DNA from: Endothia cerciana
Taxonomy: Eukaryota; Ascomycota; Sordariomycetes; Diaporthales; Cryphonectriaceae
DNA: 64,000 nt
Reading direction: 5' to 3'
Assembly (NCBI GenBank): GCA_026119935.1
Contig: JALRMH010000001.1
Location: 558,001-622,000, forward strand
Both the position numbers and the translations under genes were made by a program. Below, in pieces: positions 37,491 through 48,418 of this stretch (its first letter is position 1; each line of letters opens with the position of its first letter). The notes below the pieces were generated by a model. The model did not search any database and was not told the DNA's origin. It saw only the letters and a program-made list of their open reading frames with translations.

Positions 37491-38264
37491 ATGCTCTCCT
37501 ACGACAGCCCCGTGTCCATCAACGGACAGTCTCCAGCATCACCGACCAACACCACGGCATCCCGACAAGTCATGGCCCCTTCTAAGCCTCTGAGGGTGTC
37601 CATGCCCGCGGATAAGGCAATGAACAGCAACACCACGGCTTATAGCCTTGATGTTCACCCTGCACACCACCACATCTGGCTCGTCACTGGACCGGCTGGC
37701 TGCGGCAAGACTACGGTTGCGACACACCTGGCCACGGCCCTGGATGTACCCTACGTAGAAGGCGACGAGGTAGGCCTTTACAATCTTTCATCCATACGTG
37801 CATAGGCATGTTTACTGACGGTCTTGTAGTTCCACTCCGCGGAAAATATCGCCAAGATGAGCTTGGGCCAAGCGCTCACAGACGAAGACCGGTGGGACTG
37901 GCTCACGCGCCTCCGGGAGGAAGCACTCAAGCAGCTCGCTCTCGGCCATGACAGTGTCGTCGTCACCTGCTCTGCCCTGAAGCGAAAGTACAGAGACGTC
38001 ATCCGCGTAGCGCCATACTTCTCGCCGGGGCTCCAGGTCCACTTCATCTACCTCGACGCCCCCGAGGAGGTTCTCCAACAAAGAGTTGCAACACGCCAGG
38101 GCCACTACATGGGTGCTGGGATGGTCCACAGCCAAATTGCGATCCTACAGCCACCGATGCGGGACGAGGTTGACTGCATCACCATCGACGTCAGCAGGTC
38201 CGGAGACGAGGTCTGCAGGGATGCGCTCAATCAGGTCGTTACTAAGCTAGCAGAAGACCAGTGA
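37491..38264 (+). CDS. Gluconokinase (thermoresistant/GntK type)
   Basis: Phosphorylates D-gluconate to 6-phosphogluconate with ATP, feeding the pentose phosphate pathway in the cytosol. Two exons, 37491-37769 and 37830-38264, with a 60 bp intron, give about 237 residues. The P-loop GPAGCGKT is at about 67-74. The exon junction recreates the family block YVEGDEFHSAENIAKM, followed by LTDEDRWDWL, VVTCSALKRKYRD, the lid-like HFIYLDAPEEVLQQRV, and GHYMGAGMVHSQ. The catalytic core normally fills about 180 residues. The first 55-60 residues (Ser/Thr/Pro-rich) are therefore an extension, and in-frame Met codons at residues 28, 39 and 44 are alternative starts. It is divergent from HEM14 and convergent with the E2 gene. 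Confidence 0.9.
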
Positions 38265-40763
38265 CGAAGAGGCCAACCCAGCCATGAAAATATGTTTCTT
38301 TGTCTTCTTTCCCTTCGGCCCAGGTCATGAGCAACTTAACGGGATGAACCAAGGGCTGTGTCTGCATTTGCTTTCTGGAATACACACGGCGTAACGCATG
38401 GATTGGCGAAATTAAAACGGAGCTTATGGATTTTTCAAATACCAAAGGAAGAGCATTCAGGGACTACTGGCGCGGCTGCAAAGCCCCGACGTCTCGAGAG
38501 CCAAAGGCGTTCACACAAGTTTGGCGCGTGCGACCATGACGCGCAACGTATCACTGGGGGGGAGAAGCAAGACTGGCGGGGCATGGATATGAGGCTTTCG
38601 GCCTATAGGCGGGCTCCAGGTGCATAGCCGTGAGGATAAGCAACAACGGCTTTAGGCAGAGGAGAAGCGGTAAGACTGGGGGAAGCAAAAGGGGGCATGA
38701 GCCTATTTGCTTGCTCATTGAGAACCGACAACCCAATACCACATCAATACTTTTAGGTAATTGCTGTTACATGGCGCCCCGGCTCTCTTGTTCGCCGCTC
38801 GAATACGATAGACTGTAGTTTACTTTAAGCTGCACCATTGTGACGGACCACCATGGCTTTCCCCTTCTAAGTACTCCAGAGCCCAGCCCTGACAGGCGCC
38901 ATGTGCGTCCCGGTTCGTCCGTCCGATCCGTCCGCACCTAGTTCCCATAAACTGGGCCGGGCTGCGAGATTGACTCCATCGGGATCGTGAATACGACCAT
39001 CGACGCCGGAGGCGCTGATCTGCGACGGGACCTTTGCATTGCATACGTTGCAGCAGTGTCCAAGAGTCAAGAACTCCGCACATATTCTTGTATGCAGGTG
39101 AGATGCGCTGCCAGCAGCTTCGTCCAATCAAGGCAAATATATCGGCTGTCGCCCTTCCCTGCCTCCCTCGCATGCGTCTCGCAACCATCAGAGCTTCGGA
39201 CCGATCAGCACCAGGACAATACCGATATAGACATCCTTGGCGAGCGGGCGTGTTGGGAGCTGAGTTGGCATGCCTGACGCTCACGGCACTATACCGCCGT
39301 GCTTCCTATTCGACCTGCACCTGACCTGCCCTTCCCTCTTCTCCCAACTAGCCGAGATGACAAGTGATGCACCCATTCGGACTTGGATATTGTGCCCCCC
39401 GGGTGTCCGATTCGACCACGTATGCTGACCTAGGCGTACCGTATGTGGTCAGCCGTCTGGGGCCGGGTAAGGAGTTCTCCCATTGGCAGCCCTGCCTTGG
39501 GAGGGGGCGAGGAATAAAATATGCGACCTATGCTGAGATGGGCGCCCCCCCCCCCCATTCCTCCTGGTAAGCGAAACAACATTCACCCGGACGCCCTTTC
39601 ACAAAATTACATTACCTGCGGCCAGGTACGTATCTACAAGCATCGAGATGTCCGAAAGAAGCAAATAGGGACCCTCACCGGTGAGTCCACCTGTGGATCC
39701 CCGCCACACACCCATCTTGCTCTTTGCTGCTCCCCAGTCCGCCCGGCCGCGAGTGTCCTCCCTCCTCCGACCTGGGGGGGGGGGGGGGGGAGTGGAAGCA
39801 CGATGACGACAGCGGCAGCAGCAAGGCCCGGTCTGATGCTGTTAGGTCGAGGCTTGTCACTGTACTTGCGGCTTCCGGAGGGCAGGCTCTGCAGCCTGTG
39901 CATCCCGCGCTGTGAGGTGCCCGGGGGAAAGGAAGTCTCGCTTCAGGCACGGATGCATGAGGTGTGATGATGGGGAGCGACGCGGCGAATGCAACAGGGC
40001 CCGCCTCCGCAATCCATCGTTTCCACTCCACCTCGAGGGACCAAGGAGAGCGGGCTCACCACTCTTCTATTGGGAGCGAGGAGGGGGTGAGGGCGCAGGT
40101 CCGGTACTAGGAGAGATCTCGCCGTCCGCGTGGGCGTGGGCTCAAGGCGGTCCCGCGCCAGATAATGGCGAGGAGGGGAAGAAGAGGAGCGGAGGGGGAA
40201 AGAGAAGGCGGAAAGACCATTTCCCTCGAGGGGGACGAGGAGATGAACCGGCAACACACACGCTCGCTCGTTGCAATACTTGGGTTGCACGGGCGCCTTT
40301 CTGCCGTCGGATTCGCGTCGTGTCCCGCCTGCTGTGCTGCCCATTCATCAATTCCTGACAGGGTCCATAACGAAACCTCTAGGCCCCAAGGGTGGGTGCA
40401 GAAGGCAGTATTCCTCCCCCCTTCAGGCGCCCGGGTCCAGGGGTCATTTGCGCCTTCGGAACTTCTGTCTTCCAGATTCCCGTCACGTATCGATATAGAC
40501 GCATCCGGGACCAAGCGCCGCCGTCCTCGCCCGTCGCCATACGGATCCCCCGAGAACAGCTGTCGTGCTCTGAGCACTCGGGTCCGGACCGTGTGGACTC
40601 TCCTGATGGAAGCAGTCTTTCCGGCGCGGTGACGAACCCCGTCGATACTGAAGCTCGCAACCGCCGCCGGACGTGGCCAGGAGGGTGTGGGTCGCCCCCA
40701 GTTCTCGGGCTTGAGCCTTCGAGGCTCCAAACCACAGACAGACCCCCGTTCCATGGGGGACCC

Positions 40764-40796
40764 CATCCCCTACCGCTCGGGGAGCGGTAGGGGATG
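40764..40796. repeat. Perfect inverted repeat (15-bp arms, GGG loop)
   Basis: The left arm CATCCCCTACCGCTC (40764-40778) and its exact reverse complement (40782-40796) are separated by three G residues. A 15-bp GC-rich perfect stem with a 3-nt loop is unusual for random intergenic DNA. A polymerase II 3'-end structure, an element footprint or an assembly foldback are all possible. Confidence 0.9.
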
Positions 40797-40819
40797 ACCT
40801 GGTTGGGCCAGACGGCGGA

Positions 40820-40849
40820 CTGGCCGACGGTGGCCTGGCCGACGGTGGC
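40820..40849. repeat. 15-bp tandem duplication
   Basis: Two adjacent perfect copies of CTGGCCGACGGTGGC, only 23 bp after the hairpin at 40764-40796. Confidence 0.95.
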
Positions 40850-41208
40850 TTCAGAGCCTATTCCAGGGAGATTTCGTGGTAAGTCGAGACCTAAGGTGGG
40901 AAGGCGGCTACCGGTGTCGGTCTAGACTAGAAATGAAGAGCAGACGAGGAACATCTTGACGGTGCTCCCTCGTTTGGGTGCCAAAAGGACACTGGTCCTA
41001 TTACAGTGTCCTGCCTTGAGAACATGATCGGCGAGCTCGATGTCAGGGTTAAGTCAGTTGAGCCGACTGTGCACGCCCGTATTTTTGAGACAACTGCGTC
41101 TGGCTTTTGTCTGTCCGTAAGAACATGCGACCATGGACGAAAAACAGCGGCCAGATTTGTTTCACATGTCTGAAATTCATGGGGAACTACTTTTCGTCGT
41201 GTCAGTTT

Positions 41209-42874
41209 CTATCTCAAATGCATAACCATAACGTCCGGCTCCTCCATCAAGGCCCTCACTACGCCCGCCGCCCTCGCCATCGTCGCACCATCCACGACCC
41301 TGTGATCCGCAGACCAGCTGAAATTACACATCTTCCTCATGCCCTTGACCTCCCAACGGCCATCCTTATCCTCTGCTATGTCCGGCACGTCCCGCATCCT
41401 GCCCACGCCGAGGATAGCGAGCTGCCCCTCGACGATGACGGGACTGCAGTACGTCCCACCTATACTGCCTATGTTGCTGACAGAGATCGTGCCTCCAGCC
41501 ATGTCCTGGGGGCTAAGCTTGCCCGCCACGGCGAGGGTCTGGAGCCGGGAGAGCTCTGCAGCGATCGTAAGTATGCTTTGACCGCCAACGTTCTTGATGA
41601 CCGGGACGAGCAGGCCGGAGGGGGTGTCCATTGCCACCCCTATGTTGTGCTGCGACCGGTAGACAAGTGCTGGTTTTGTCGATGGGTCGGAGGAGAAGTC
41701 CACGCGGGCGTTAAGTATGGGATATTGTTGCAGCGCTATTGAGACGGCCTTGATGATGAAGGGCAGATAGGAAAGCTTCGACACTCCCTCCGCATTGGGG
41801 ACGACATGGATCGCGGACGAGGGTGGAGTTGCGAGGACCTTGTTCAGCCGGCTGCGCAGGGTTGATAGCTCAGTGAAATCGATCTCGTCGGCATAGAGGA
41901 AGTGCGGGATGTTGAGCGAGCGGGTCATGGTTCTGAACATGCCCTCCTGTGTCTTCGTCAAGGGTTGCCGGGTCTCTACCTGGACCTCGGATGATGGCGG
42001 TGGTGACGGGGCTCCGGGACGTGTAGGCTGTTGTGCTACTCCACTGTCTCTTGCCTTGATGAATCTGTATATGTCCTCCTTGAGCACTCGGCCGTCCCTA
42101 CCCGTCCCGTCTATCTCCAGGATTTCCACCTTCAACTCCTTGCAGAGATGCCTCACAGCTGGCGTCGCGAGCGCGGCATGCTTCCCTTTTGGCTTCGGCG
42201 GCGGCGGCGGCGGCGGCGACCCCACCGCCCCATCCACCGACGGGGCCGTCGCTGGCTTTTGTGGGGCCTCCGGGGCCGTCTGCCTTGGGTCCGCCGCGGA
42301 CGCCTCCCCGGCCGTGTCTGCTTCGGGTGAGACAGGGGGCGTCAGCTCGTCCAGCGCCTCCTGGCTCACGTCACCCTGGATGTCGATGTCGACAAAGGGC
42401 TTGCCGACCCTGGCCATCTCGCCGGCCTCGTAGTAGAGCTTCTTGACGACGCCCTCGAAGCGGGACGTGATCTCGACCGAGGCCTTGTCGCTCTGGACCT
42501 CACATAGCTTCGAGAACTCCTCGACGCGGGCGCCGGGCTCGACGAACCACTGGATGATCTCGCACTCGACGATGCCTGGTCGAAAAAAAGAGGTTGGCCT
42601 GCGCTCGCGGGACGAGACGGAGGGGTGGTGGGGGCTTGTGGGAGATCTGATAAGTACCTTCGCCTATGTCTGCTAACAGGACAGGCTTCACTGCTTCTAG
42701 TCTTGAGCTCGAGTGGAAGCATCTTTCCAATCGGAAGGGCACACATCTCCTGGGGTCGAGCGGAAGTGGTCTCGAGGGGGCGACAGCCGTTGCGGATGCC
42801 AGGGAGAGCCGTCTTATACGCCGCGCCAGCTGCCATTGTGACCGCACCGCGCGAGGCGTCCGTCGCATGAACAT
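41209..42874 (-). CDS. DBT: Dihydrolipoamide branched-chain acyltransferase (BCKDH E2)
   Basis: E2 core of the mitochondrial branched-chain 2-oxo-acid dehydrogenase. It moves acyl groups from E1 to CoA in Val, Leu and Ile breakdown. Two exons, 42874-42658 and 42575-41209, with an 82 bp intron, give about 527 residues. A mitochondrial presequence (residues 1-55, Arg-rich, ending near CFHSSSR) is followed by a lipoyl domain with the lipoylated Lys in EVQSDKAS (about K103). A Pro/Ala linker has a run of prolines encoded by a GGC-type repeat. A peripheral-subunit-binding domain lies at about 206-245 (ATPAVRHLCKE, GTGRDGRVLKEDI). The catalytic domain contains GSIGGTYCSPVI and the active-site motif DHRVVDG at about 496-502. 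The N-terminal VKPVLLADIGEGI and IVECEIIQWFVEPG favour BCKDH over pyruvate or 2-oxoglutarate E2. It is divergent from ATP10. Confidence 0.93.
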
Positions 42875-43394
42875 CTTGTTATCTATATGTATGGGAGGCA
42901 GGAGGAAGGAGGACAGCCACCGTGAGACAACATCGTGAGGAGGGCGAGCAAAGTTGTTGGCCCAGGGATTGTTGTGCTTCTTTCTCCGCAAAGCCACAAT
43001 CCCGCGGCACTGGAGAAGTCCACGACGTGGGCTGTAAGTGGTTGTCGACGGCTTTGGCTGGACATGACGTCTGGCCCTCCCAAGAGACACCGTCGATAGC
43101 CGAGCGGGGCGCTGGTCACCCCAGGGGGCTTTTCCCCACAGGCCCTGCACGCCCTGTTCCTGGAACAGATCCTGGGGGGGGGGGGGGTTGCAGTTAGCAC
43201 GGGGGTGGCATTAGGGCATCCCGCAGCGCCGCAGCGGGCTGGTAGACCCTTGCATCCCGTGGACCCGGCGCGCCAAAAATTCTCCCCAGAGCTCCGGGCC
43301 GGGGGCCCAAACAACCCGCCCGACATCGACGAACCTCTGGCAACCTCGGGCCTCTGTGCAAAGCTGCAGGGCAACGGGGACGACAGGCATCGCA
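42875..43394. promoter_or_regulatory. Shared divergent promoter of BCKDH E2 and ATP10
   Basis: 520 bp separate the two start codons of genes for mitochondrial proteins transcribed in opposite directions. The only striking element is a G14 run at 43174-43187. No TATA box is obvious on either side. Co-regulation is an inference from geometry only. Confidence 0.55.
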
Positions 43395-44540
43395 ATGATC
43401 GGCAAGACGATAGCGCGGCCTCTCCTGGGGCCGTCAAGCCGACAGCCACCGGCGACATGTCTCCTCTGCCAATGGAGGACCTTCAGCACGACATATCCCC
43501 GTCTGGCCGACCCGAAGCCCAGGGAGAGATTCCAGGCCCCGTCAGGCATCGGACAGCCTCCCGCGGCGGCCAAGGCGTCTGAGGCGAGCTCAGAAGATGC
43601 GACGAGAACAGCGAGTAAACCAGCAACTCCTGGGCCGGGCCCGGGCCCGCTGGCCCACGCGCCGCGGTCCTACGGGAGGCGCGTCGACAACTTCACCCCC
43701 ACCGTCCTGGCCCGGCCGATAGGCATGAGCCGTCCGCCCAACCCGGGCGAGAACACCGGCCTGGACACCCGGTCCATCAAGCAGCGACGGGATGACTTTG
43801 TCAACTGGGAGAAGCACCTCAAGAGGCGAGAGGAGCTGTGAGTCCACCCCCCTCCGCGACACTACCGACACGGTGGCTGACCGACCGATCTGTTGCGCCC
43901 CAGGAAATCCCAGATGGCCCGTCCCTACTTCCGCGACTGGTCGAACCTCAACTTCTACAAGGGCAAGACCTTCATCGCGCCGCCGCGGCTCTTCAAGCAC
44001 GACCGCTCGCTCTACTTCCCGAACCTCTTCGGGCACACCCTCCTCAAGAGCACCTCGCTCCCGCGTAGCACGACCCCGACCCTCCAGGGCAAGGCCTCTA
44101 TCGTCGCCGTGTTCAGCACCGGCTGGGCCGAGAGGCAGACCCTGTCGTTCACGTCGGAGACGAGAAACCCGGAGCTGCACAGGATCCTGCGGGAGTACAA
44201 GGGGCGGGCGCAGCTGGTGCGGGTCAACATCGAGGACCAGTCGTGGCTGCGATACTGGATCCTGAGGATGATGGCGCCGTTCGTGCGGCGAAATTTCAGG
44301 GAGGATAATTGGGACAAGTACTTCATGGTGAGGAGTGGCATCTCGGATGAGATCAGGGAGTCGATCGGGTACCTGAACAGCAAGGTCGGATACGTGTATC
44401 TGGTCGATGGGGACTGCAGGCTGCGCTGGGCCGGGAGCGGACCTGCCCAGCCCGATGAGGTGCAGAGCCTGACAAAGGGCCTGGCGAAGCTCATGGATGA
44501 GATGAGGAAGGGGGTCTGGTCTGGGGCAAATCTCCGATGA
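43395..44540 (+). CDS. ATP10: Mitochondrial ATP synthase assembly factor ATP10
   Basis: Atp10 is a mitochondrial inner-membrane/matrix chaperone that lets subunit 6 (Atp6) join the Atp9 ring of the F1Fo ATP synthase. Two exons, 43395-43837 and 43904-44540, with a 66 bp intron, give about 359 residues. The first in-frame ATG (43395) gives a basic, Ser/Arg-rich presequence with a cleavage-like RTFSTTYPR region. Family blocks are SIKQRRDDFVNWEKHLKRREEL, then RPYFRDWSNLNFYKGKTFIA across the splice, LFKHDRSLYFPNLFGHTL, VAVFSTGWAERQTLSF, and VGYVYLVDGDCRLRWAGSG near the C-terminus. A Pro/Gly-rich linker fills residues about 55-90. Its 3' end is 236 bp from that of the convergent GOS1 gene. Confidence 0.92.
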
Positions 44541-44776
44541 GGTTCCCTGAAGGCAGAGACGTTGATAAACCAGGCCGATGAACCGGCACAACATACACTA
44601 TCACCACTTCGAAGATACCCAAATAATGTACAGTTTCCATGGCCCATAGCCGAGCTCTCCGTCCTGAACGCCATGCCGTGAAATACCAGATGCTGTGTGG
44701 GCTATAGTCCAAGAGCTCTCCAACATGCTCCTCACCTGGCGCTGTTCCGGGGGAGAGGCTGCCTCTTCCTTCCTTA

Positions 44777-45522
44777 CTACAGGAAGAACCAGAACAGCAA
44801 AAAGCACACCGCCACAAAACTCCCCATGATGATGCCATCCCTCTGCTTCCGCGCGGATATCCTCCCGATTAGCGTGTTGATCCCCGGCACCTGGCTCGCG
44901 GCCAGCGTGATCCTGCGGTTGATGTTGGCGAGCGTCTCCCGCTGCAGTACGAAGCTCTCCTGCACCGCGTACGCCTGCGACAGCACCGAGTCGGCCATGC
45001 TGTTGCTATTGTCAATGTGCCGGCGCTCGTCCAGCATGTACTCGGCCTCGGCGCGCTCGGGGTTTTGCTGGCGGAAGGACTGGATATCCTCGCGGACATT
45101 GGAGAGCAGATTCGCGCGGTTGCGCGCATCGGCAAGGTTCGACTTGAGTCGGACCAGGTCCCTCTTGTGCGCGGCGAGCTTCTCGCGGAGGAGGGCAAGG
45201 TTGTTTTGCTTGAGGGCGGAGGAGGTCAGGGTCGCGTCGGAGTCGAGGAGGCGGGCGAGCTGGCTGACGACATTTTCGCGCTGGGCGGACATGTGTGAGA
45301 GTCTCGAGCCTCGACTGTGCCTGTCCGAGGGGATCCTACCTTGTCCAGTATCTCTTGGAGCTTTGCCTCTGTATTTATCTCCTCCTCTGACGGCTTCGGT
45401 GGTATGGCTGCTGCCGTTGAGAATTGAGAGTATGTGTGAAACAGAGCCTCCGTTTGCGACTCTAATGTGCGAGCCTGCTGCCGCAGTTGCGCCCAACCGC
45501 CATTCCCGGTGGATGAGGCCAT
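44777..45522 (-). CDS. GOS1: Golgi SNARE GOS1 (Qb-SNARE, GOSR1 family)
   Basis: Gos1 is a v-/Qb-SNARE for intra-Golgi and endosome-to-Golgi fusion, in complex with Sed5, Ykt6 and Sft1. Two exons, 45522-45340 and 45280-44777, with a 59 bp intron, give about 228 residues. The junction yields EILDK-RENVVSQLARLLDS. The chosen acceptor (CCCAG before the Arg codon) is the one that restores phase; AG dinucleotides further upstream do not. The N-terminus MASSTGNGGWAQLRQQARTL and the conserved block TSSALKQNNLALLREKL are typical. A SNARE coiled coil runs through about 150-205, and a single C-terminal transmembrane anchor ends FLLFWFFL. SFT2, acting in the same transport step, lies 41 kb away, which is probably chance. 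Confidence 0.92.
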
Positions 45523-46256
45523 GATTGTGGGATGAGGCCGGGAAACGGGCTCAGTTGGGACTAGAAGACAAGAACCGAACAGCCGAGAGTCGAGTGCCCT
45601 GCTCTCTTTGCTTGACCAATGCGATGGTGTGATGCCGCAAGGACGGATCGTCTCAATGGCAACGGCTGGATGAGTTCGTGGTATGACGGTTGTCTCTCGC
45701 GTAACCCGCCTTAGAGCTGGGACCGGAGCGCGGGTTTGGCGGATTGTGAGCCTGATAGAATAATACGGGCGATCTTCTCGAATAGGCTCGTGAGGTCGGT
45801 CGGGTTGTGTCGTGTCGTGCAGGGTTTGGAGACTCCGTACCTGGTTTGAATTTGGTGAAGTTGCGTAGGTAACGTAGTCTGTCAGAGCTGGCGTCACACC
45901 AGTCCAACCAAAGTCCCATTCAGCAACCTGCGGAACCGGGGGCCGAGTTCAGTCGGTCATAGCTGCTGGAGTCAGGGTTCGGGTCCATGCTTAGGTGTTA
46001 TCCCTTGCTGTGGCTTGACCCAGTCTCAGCCACAGTTCCCGTCCTACTGCAAGAAGAAGCATTTGCAAACAGGTCGCCATTAACCGTTAGCCGCTGGGTC
46101 CACGTGATCAAAATTTTTACAGCCCACACCCTCTCTCTGGGTTTGGCTCTGCAAACTCCACCACCTCCGAAAAGAGACCTGGCTGCCGTCTCGCCCAACT
46201 AACCATCACGAATCTTCGACCCAGCAGACAATTTCGATCGACAAATTCTCGCGACC
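45523..46256. promoter_or_regulatory. Divergent promoter region of GOS1 and RPL35
   Basis: 734 bp with no gene. A palindromic E-box CACGTG followed by ATC lies at 46101-46106, about 150 bp upstream of the RPL35 start. It is a candidate site for a bHLH protein such as a Cbf1/USF-type factor. No TATA box is evident. Confidence 0.5.
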
Positions 46257-47078
46257 ATGGTGCGTTACGAGCCCCCCACGATTTGAATTTTTTTTTTCCG
46301 GAAGCTGGGGTCGGGTTCAGGTCCGTGGAGGTGCACAGTCAATCTTTCACGACCAAACCGACCCCACGCCACGGCCAGACGAGAACCTCACGATCTGCCC
46401 ACGCAATTACCAGACGACCTGGCGGACCAACCATTGCTGACAATGTCGCAGTCTACCAGCAAGATCAAGGCCGGCCAGCTGTGGTCGAAGAACAGGGAGG
46501 ATCTCACCAAGACCCTTGGCGAGCTCAAGACCGAGTTGGGCCAGCTGCGTATCCAGAAGATCGCCTCCTCTGGTACTAAGCTGAACAAGATGTAAGCGAC
46601 AATTCAACGACCGACTCTGCACGTGCAACCGTCGAACGAGGTCCTCAAAAGCCTACGCCTGCCCCCTAGATATTTTTTATTTTATCGGGGGCAGCGGGTG
46701 AGGTGCAGATTGGAGACGAGAGGACACAGGAGCTAACTCTGGAACCTTCTTTTCCTCCACAGCCACGACCTCCGCAAGTCCATCGCCCGCGTCCTGACCA
46801 TCATCAACGCCAAGCAACGACACCACATGCGCCTGTTCTACAAGAACAAGAAGTACCTGCCCCTCGATCTCCGCCCCAAGCAGACCCGTGCCATCCGCCG
46901 CCGCCTGTCCGCCGAGGACGCCTCGAGAAAGCTGGAGAAGACCAAGAAGCGCGACCAGCACTTCCCTCAGCGCAAATACGCCATCAAGGTGGGTGCATGA
47001 TGGAAATCGGGGGGTCCCTGGATATCTCATAGGGGCGACAAGCTGACAAGTTGTGTGTCCCCATAGGCCTCCGCATAG
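46257..47078 (+). CDS. RPL35: 60S ribosomal protein L35 (uL29)
   Basis: Large-subunit protein at the nascent-peptide exit tunnel. My preferred model has four exons: 46257-46259 (only the ATG), 46452-46591, 46763-46988 and 47067-47078, with introns of 192, 171 and 78 bp, giving 126 residues, the usual L35 length. It reads M-STSKIKAGQLWSKNRED, then QLRIQKIASSGTKLNKI-HDLRKSIARVLTIINAKQR, RLFYKNKKYLPLDLRPKQTR, and HFPQRKYAIK-ASA. ATG followed directly by GTGCGT, and a CTGAC branch point before GTCGCAG, support the one-codon first exon. Yeast RP genes often carry such early introns. Alternatives: start at the in-frame ATG 46443 (N-terminus MSQSTSK), or reading through the last intron (end KVGA). 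The phases agree for all exons. Confidence 0.93.
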
Positions 47079-48418
47079 AGTGGTCAACGGTGTCGGCGCG
47101 GCTGAAGGTTTCCGGTAATTCTTGAGCAAGGCAAAAGGCAAAACGGGCTACAGGTTCGCTGGCGTGGTTTTTTTTACCGAGAATTTCACGAAAAAAAAAG
47201 AGAAAGAGAATCGAGAGATCCTCCATCACGCGATTCTCGAATTGGCATCCACCATCCATCCATCATATGGGCAATTCTGTTTTCCGCTACTTCGGGTCAT
47301 CGGTGTTATGAGGATTAAATGACAGCAGAGCCCGGGGGATACTCTAGTCAGCAGATAGCTCCAGAAGAGAGCTCGGGTTGACAAACTACAACACTCTCGA
47401 CCGTGTCCTGTGTGCTGAGCGATCGACCATTCTTAAAAATTTGGAAGTAGATCTGGGAGACGAACTATCTATGGCGACGTGCTGGGCTTAGCGGGTCTTT
47501 CACGGGCGCCGCCAGGCGAGTGATCTGGACAATGCCTGACGTGTGTGTTGGCTACCAGTACTTTGGGCGCTGGCAACAAGGCATCCCTCTTCGGTGTCGA
47601 TGGATCATGGCGAGCACCGTGCTCCTGGTGCTTCCTCTACCACGCCCGTTGCCAGCCACCGTCACCCGTCCGATTCAGCAGATGCCCGGCCCTGCCTCCA
47701 CAGGATAGACGTAGTTGTTCCTTGATGTACCGCGAGGCCGTGACGGCAATTCGGCGTCTGACTTCCACGGGGAATGTCAAAGCAGCCTTGGCTTCTGCGA
47801 CAAGGAATGATCTCAGGCTTGCAATCTCCGGGAACCGGGCCAGCGGTCCTTGGCCCGTGCCACAGCATCTGCCTGATCCTCCAAGCCATAAATGGGGTGT
47901 GCCGGAATTGCGATCACCGACAGTGATCACCGGCGAACATTTCCAGTCGGAGAGGTCTGTATAAAGAAAATTCTTGCCTTGCTTTGGTTAAGTATGTAGC
48001 CACGGAAGATAATTCATGAGCCATCGTTCTCGCTGCTCCGAGACCTTGCTCTTCTATAGTTCCGTCCAAAGAAATCAAATTTGTTTCCTGATATCTCATT
48101 CGGGTATCTAGTCTGTTTGTCCATCATGTCCGTGTCTTTCCCAGAACGCCTGCCGCATATAGCCATCACAATCCATTTTAGTACCTGCCTGATGCTTATG
48201 AGAATGACGACAAAGAAAAATATACAAGAAGTGACAAGACACAGAACAGAGTGTAACACGGTCCACTTTTAACTTCACGAGATGTGTGATCATACGGATG
48301 TCCGGCCGTGGGGCGTGGGGCACACCACGATTGTTTGAAAGGTACGCTGAAGATTAGATACTTCCGACTCGAGCCCGACCGCCTCGGGTTCCTGGAGGAT
48401 CTATGGCTTGTTAGCGGG
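47079..48418. other. Gene-free interval between RPL35 and the Zap1-like gene
   Basis: 1.3 kb between converging genes. It is somewhat AT-richer than the surroundings, with an A tract near 47191-47201, and presumably holds both 3' UTRs. No coding signal. Confidence 0.65.

Larger units (their letters stand above)
38265..41208. other. Gene-free interval between gluconokinase and the E2 gene
   Basis: 2.9 kb between converging genes with no supportable coding region. It contains a C12 run (39545-39556), a G17 run (39774-39790), a perfect 15-bp-arm hairpin and a 15-bp tandem duplication near 40.8 kb, described separately. Confidence 0.6.

Noticed and set aside
40107..40790. Overlapping open frames of 118-219 codons on both strands at about 40.1-40.8 kb
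   Set aside because: GC-rich sequence with few stops in several frames at once and no recognisable motif. One frame runs through a low-complexity purine tract.
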